DNA of 17,892 nt. Origin: Bacteroidales bacterium. Lineage in GTDB: Bacteria; Bacteroidota; Bacteroidia; Bacteroidales; Bacteroidaceae. Location: contig SFCP01000041.1 in NCBI GenBank assembly GCA_004558535.1, positions 1 to 17,892 of the forward strand. Direction: 5' to 3'. A program made the position numbers and the translations under genes. The notes under the pieces are model-generated. The model was not told the DNA's origin and did not search any database. It saw nothing but the letters and a program-made list of their open reading frames with translations. Below are positions 14,188 to 17,892 of this stretch, in pieces (within the stretch, counting starts at the first letter, position 1; each line of letters starts with the position of its first letter).

Positions 14188-14195
14188 TATTTTTG
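14188..14195 (+). promoter_or_regulatory. Possible -7 element for the galactan-enzyme genes
   Basis: TATTTTTG matches TAnnTTTG on the plus strand, but no TTTG or TTG is found at the -33 distance. Carbohydrate genes of Bacteroidota are often driven by ECF or SusR-type control, so the element may be incomplete by design or coincidental. Confidence 0.4.
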
Positions 14196-14365
14196 CACAG
14201 TCTTTAGGCCGTGGGGAGGTGAACTCCCGGCCCGCCGGACGCGCGCCAAGGGGCCGTGGCGGCCCGCAAGTCCTTGTCCTGCCATCCGGCGAGGCATTGC
14301 GTCCGGGCGAAGTCCTTGCCCGCCGGCGCTTCTTGTCTTAGCCTTTTTTTGAAATCTCCAATACC
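14196..14365 (+). other. GC-rich leader before the GH2 gene
   Basis: If transcription starts after 14195, about 160 bases of GC-rich leader precede the ATG. It holds a bulged hairpin (GGCC 14207-14210, GGGAG 14214-14218, CTCCC 14224-14228, GGCC 14229-14232). A direct repeat around AAGTCCTTG lies at 14266-14283 and 14307-14324. No short gene with a convincing start is seen. Confidence 0.4.
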
Positions 14366-16801
14366 ATGCAATCCAAAACCATTCTCGCGGCAGCCCTTGC
14401 CCTGCTTCTCAGCTCCATGTCGGCCGTAGGCCAACGCAGCGAGCAGACGCTGGAGCACGGCTGGCGCTTCTTCCGGGGAGCCTGCCCGCAGGCTTCCGAC
14501 CCAACGTATGATGATCACGACTGGACACGTGTCAGTGTGCCCCACGACTGGGCCATCCGCGGTCCGTTCAGCCGCGAGCACGACCTGCAGAACGTGGCCG
14601 TGACGCAGAACGGCGAGACCGAGGCTTCGGTCAAGACGGGACGCACCGGCGGACTGCCCTACGTGGGCGAGGGCTGGTATCGCACCACCTTCCAGGCCGA
14701 CCCTGCGCGCCTCACCACCCTCGTCTTCGACGGCGCCATGAGCGAAGCGCGCGTCTATGTCAACGGCCGTGAAGCCTGCTTCTGGCCTTTCGGCTACAAC
14801 TCCTTCCATTGCGACGTCAGCAGCCTGATTCACAGCGACGGTTCGCCCAACGTGCTGGCCGTACACCTGGAGAACAAGCCGCAGAGCAGCCGCTGGTATC
14901 CCGGCGCCGGCCTGTACCGCAACGTACACGTGGTGCAGACCGACAAGGTGCACGTTCCGGTGTGGGGCACACAGGTCACCACGCCCCACGTGGCCGAGGA
15001 CTACGCCTCGGTCTGCCTGCGCACCTCCGTCGAGGGAGCCGACACCTGCTGCCTCACGGTACGCACACGCATCCTGGATGCCGACGGCAACGTCGTAGCC
15101 GAGAAGACCAACCGCGGATACATCGCCCACGAGCAGCCCTTCACCCAGAATTTCATCGTCGAAAGCCCGCACCTGTGGTCGCCCGAGACACCGTATTTAT
15201 ATAAGGCCGTGAGCGAAATCTTCTGCGGCGGACAGCTCTGCGACACCTACACCACGCCCTTCGGCATCCGCAGCCTGGAATTTGTGGCCGACAAGGGATT
15301 TTTCCTCAACGGCCGCCACCGCAAATTCCAGGGCGTCTGCAACCACCACGACCTCGGTCCGCTCGGCGCTGCCATCAACGTGAGTGCCTTGCGACTGCTC
15401 AAGGAGATGGGCTGCGACGCTGTGCGCACCTCCCACAACATGCCCGCGCCGGAGCTCGTGGCGCTCTGCGACTCGATGGGATTTATGATGATGATCGAGC
15501 CTTTCGACGAGTGGGACATTGCCAAGTGTGACAACGGTTATCACCGCTACTTCGACGAATGGGCCGAGCGCGACATGGTGAATATGCTCCGCCACTACCG
15601 CAACAATCCCTCGGTCGTGATGTGGAGCATCGGCAACGAGGTGCCCACACAGTGCTCGCCCGAGGGCTACAAGGTGGCCAGCTTCCTGCAGGACATCTGT
15701 CACCGCGAGGACCCCACACGTCCTGTCACCTGCGGCATGGACCAGGTGTCGTGCGTGCTGGACAACGGTTTCGCGGCACAAATCGACATTCCCGGCTTCA
15801 ATTACCGCGCCCACCGCTACGTAGAGGCCTACGGACGCCTGCCGCAGAACATTGTGCTGGGCAGCGAGACCAGCAGCACGGTCAGCTCGCGCGGAGTGTA
15901 CAAATTCCCGGCCGTGCGGCGCAGCGATGCCACCTATGACGACCACCAAAGTTCGGGATACGACCTGGAATACTGCTCGTGGAGCAACATTCCCGACATA
16001 GACCTTGCGCTGGCCGAGGACTACCCTTGGACCATCGGGCAGTTCGTCTGGACCGGCTTCGACTACCTGGGCGAGCCTTCGCCCTATGACACGGACGCCT
16101 GGCCCAACCATTCCTCCATGTTCGGCATCATCGACTTGGCTTCCCTGCCCAAGGACCGCTACTACCTGTACCGCAGCGTCTGGAACCCCGCGCAGCCCAC
16201 ACTCCACGTCCTGCCACACTGGACCTGGCCGGGCCGTGAGGGCCAGGTGACCCCTGTCTTTGTCTACACCAACCATCCCGAGGCCGAGCTCTTCGTCAAT
16301 GGCAAGAGCCAGGGACGCCGCAAGAAACTCTCCGCCGCCGAGGCCACGACCGTCGAGGAACGTTACCGCCTGATGTGGAATGAGGTGGTCTACGAACCCG
16401 GCGAAGTGGAGGTAGTGGCCTATGATGCCCACGGCTGCGAGGCTGCGCGCACCAAGGTACGCACCGCGGGCAAGCCGCACCACATCGAAATCGTCCGCGC
16501 CAATCCCGAGGAGGGACAGGCCGCCGACGGCAAGACCCTCTGCTACTTCACCCTGCGCGTAGTCGACCGGGACGGCAACCTCTGTCCTGCCTACGACGGA
16601 CTGCTGCAGTTCTCGGTGAGCGGAAATGCTACCTACGAGGCCGCAGCCAACGGCGACGCCACCTGTCTGGACCTCTTCCACGAGCCCCGCATGCACGCAT
16701 TCGGCGGCATGTGTACGGTCATCGTGCGGATGGGCACGACCGAGGGCACGGCCCGCCTGAGCGTTCGCGGCAAGGGCTTGAAAGGCAGCATCAGCTGGTA
16801 A
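14366..16801 (+). CDS. Exported GH2 beta-galactosidase
   Basis: An 811-residue enzyme with a signal peptide (MQSKTILAAALALLLSSMSA, cleavage probably before Q23), so periplasmic or surface located. The GH2 sugar-binding domain (about 27-195; GWRFF, SVPHDW, GEGWYRTTF, NKPQSSRWYPGAGLYRNV) and an Ig-like domain (about 196-300) precede the TIM barrel (about 305-610). The acid/base is Glu425 in MWSIGNEVP and the likely nucleophile Glu501 in VLGSETSS. C-terminal DUF4982-like (about 613-695) and Ig-like GH2_C5-type (about 703-805) domains complete the plan typical of Bacteroidota beta-galactosidases. It would release galactose from galacto-oligosaccharides. The galactanase gene follows after 44 bases. 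Other GH2 specificities (for example beta-glucuronidase) are less likely given the neighbour. Confidence 0.9.
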   Translation: MQSKTILAAALALLLSSMSAVGQRSEQTLEHGWRFFRGACPQASDPTYDDHDWTRVSVPHDWAIRGPFSREHDLQNVAVTQNGETEASVKTGRTGGLPYVGEGWYRTTFQADPARLTTLVFDGAMSEARVYVNGREACFWPFGYNSFHCDVSSLIHSDGSPNVLAVHLENKPQSSRWYPGAGLYRNVHVVQTDKVHVPVWGTQVTTPHVAEDYASVCLRTSVEGADTCCLTVRTRILDADGNVVAEKTNRGYIAHEQPFTQNFIVESPHLWSPETPYLYKAVSEIFCGGQLCDTYTTPFGIRSLEFVADKGFFLNGRHRKFQGVCNHHDLGPLGAAINVSALRLLKEMGCDAVRTSHNMPAPELVALCDSMGFMMMIEPFDEWDIAKCDNGYHRYFDEWAERDMVNMLRHYRNNPSVVMWSIGNEVPTQCSPEGYKVASFLQDICHREDPTRPVTCGMDQVSCVLDNGFAAQIDIPGFNYRAHRYVEAYGRLPQNIVLGSETSSTVSSRGVYKFPAVRRSDATYDDHQSSGYDLEYCSWSNIPDIDLALAEDYPWTIGQFVWTGFDYLGEPSPYDTDAWPNHSSMFGIIDLASLPKDRYYLYRSVWNPAQPTLHVLPHWTWPGREGQVTPVFVYTNHPEAELFVNGKSQGRRKKLSAAEATTVEERYRLMWNEVVYEPGEVEVVAYDAHGCEAARTKVRTAGKPHHIEIVRANPEEGQAADGKTLCYFTLRVVDRDGNLCPAYDGLLQFSVSGNATYEAAANGDATCLDLFHEPRMHAFGGMCTVIVRMGTTEGTARLSVRGKGLKGSISW

Positions 16802-16845
16802 ACGAATAATACGAACCCCCTATATAACAAAATCCTACATTCCCC

Positions 16846-17892
16846 ATGAAATATCTGTTTCCCCTCTTCGCCGCGCTCTTCATCTGCTGCGGCAGCGACG
16901 ATCCCGCAGTCGACGATACGCCGCAACCCGAACAGCCCGACGTAAACCCGCCCGCAGTGACCGTAAGCGACTGTGTGCGCGGCGCGGACGTCAGCTGGTA
17001 CACGGAAATGGCCGCCGATGGCAAGAAGTTCTACACCGTGGACGGCCGGGAAAGCGACTGCATGACCCTCATGCAGGAAATCGGCATGGAAGCCGTCCGC
17101 CTGCGCGTCTGGGTGCAGCCCGAAAACAAGGGATGCCACTTCTCGGATTGCGCTGACGTGGTGCGCAAGGCCGTGGCAGCCAAGGAGGCCGGACTGCGTG
17201 TGATGATCGATTTCCATTACAGCGACTGGTGGGCCGACCCCTCGCGCCAGGAGACGCCCGCAGCCTGGACCGACCTCGGCGAGACGGCGCTGCTCGACAG
17301 CGTAGGCCGACACACCACCGGCGTCCTGACCGCACTGCGCGCGGCCGGCGTCACACCGGAATGGATCCAGGTGGGCAACGAGACGCGCAACGGCATGCTG
17401 CACCCGACAGGACAGCTGTGGAACAACAACGGCGACATAGCCGGCGGATGGCAGCGATTTGTGGCCCTCTACAACGCCGGATACGAGGCTGCCAAGGAGG
17501 TATTCCCCACGGCCAAGGTGATGCCCCACCTCAACCACGCCTACGAAAACAACCTCTGGTGGTTTGACAAATTCAAGGCCCTCGGCGGCAAATTCGACAT
17601 GATTGCGCTGAGCCACTATCCCCAAGTGGACGACAACACCAAGACGTGGGCCGAGGTCAACCGCCTGGCTGTGCAGCAGGTCAACACGCTGCACCTGCGC
17701 TACGGCGTACCCGTCGTCATCAGCGAAGTCGGTGTCAAGGCCTACGACCCTTCCACGGGCGCACAGGTGCTGGCTGATTTCCTCGACGGACTGCACAATC
17801 TCAACGCTGCCTACGGCAACGGCCCGCGCGACATAGACCCCTCTATCTGTGCAGGCATCTTCTATTGGGAACCCGAGGTCTACGGCAACTGG
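16846..17892 (+). CDS. GH53 endo-beta-1,4-galactanase lipoprotein (3' end beyond window)
   Basis: The frame is open from ATG 16846 to the window edge (349 codons, no stop). MKYLFPLFAALFICCGSDD is a lipoprotein leader with Cys14/Cys15 as candidate lipidation site, followed by acidic GSDD, which resembles the surface-export signal of Bacteroidota lipoproteins. A Pro-rich linker leads to the GH53 barrel: RGADVSWYTEM (45-55), EAVRLRVWVQPE (82-93), MIDFHYSDWWADP (120-132), the proton donor Glu179 in QVGNETRNG and the nucleophile Glu294 in VVISEVGV. It ends at FYWEPEVYGNW, near the usual end of the barrel, so only a short tail should be missing. It would cut beta-1,4-galactan (type I arabinogalactan, pectin side chains) at the cell surface, supplying the GH2 enzyme. 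Confidence 0.93.
   Translation, partial: MKYLFPLFAALFICCGSDDPAVDDTPQPEQPDVNPPAVTVSDCVRGADVSWYTEMAADGKKFYTVDGRESDCMTLMQEIGMEAVRLRVWVQPENKGCHFSDCADVVRKAVAAKEAGLRVMIDFHYSDWWADPSRQETPAAWTDLGETALLDSVGRHTTGVLTALRAAGVTPEWIQVGNETRNGMLHPTGQLWNNNGDIAGGWQRFVALYNAGYEAAKEVFPTAKVMPHLNHAYENNLWWFDKFKALGGKFDMIALSHYPQVDDNTKTWAEVNRLAVQQVNTLHLRYGVPVVISEVGVKAYDPSTGAQVLADFLDGLHNLNAAYGNGPRDIDPSICAGIFYWEPEVYGNW

Overview
The window looks like a chromosomal segment of a GC-rich member of the Bacteroidales (Bacteroidota). Four things point there: BspA-type leucine-rich repeats with a type IX-like C-terminal tail, promoters of the Bacteroides TTTG / TAnnTTTG type, no Shine-Dalgarno sites before most starts, and gene families such as a bacterial GH3-type adenylating enzyme, DUF3108, a Big_5-type lipoprotein and GH2/GH53 galactan enzymes. 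I cannot fix the genus from sequence alone.

Layout. (1) 1-1700: the 3' part of a BspA-like surface protein made of near-identical 69-bp repeats. It is broken by one frameshift and followed by decayed copies of its own last codons. A perfect 17-bp hairpin (1784-1823) separates it from the convergent operon. (2) 4304-1850, minus strand: rbfA, a LolC/E-type permease, rubredoxin and a Bcp-type peroxiredoxin, probably one transcript. (3) 4316-6421, plus strand: a glycosyltransferase and a WYL regulator, transcribed divergently from rbfA from overlapping promoters and ending in a hairpin. (4) 6427-7600: an AT-rich island holding a small outer-membrane beta-barrel gene, an orphan terminator, a decayed ATPase fragment and a cluster of palindromes. 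(5) 14155-7805, minus strand: nadB, the GH3-type enzyme, a large lipoprotein and a DUF3108 protein. They are separated by two unusual non-coding repeat arrays, one of 21-bp units carrying a promoter and one of 7-bp units in inverted orientation. (6) 14188-17892, plus strand: a GH2 beta-galactosidase and a surface GH53 endo-galactanase that runs off the end of the window.

How the parts work together. The GH53 lipoprotein would cut beta-1,4-galactan at the cell surface and the exported GH2 enzyme would trim the galacto-oligosaccharides, so the right edge is probably part of a galactan-use locus. Rubredoxin and Bcp form a small redox/peroxide pair. nadB makes iminoaspartate for NAD synthesis. 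The GH3-type enzyme, lipoprotein and DUF3108 genes are co-oriented, but their joint role is unknown. I saw no tRNA, rRNA, CRISPR array or intact insertion sequence. No obviously new enzymatic system is present. The most unusual material is the CFxxC repeat protein and the intergenic repeat arrays.
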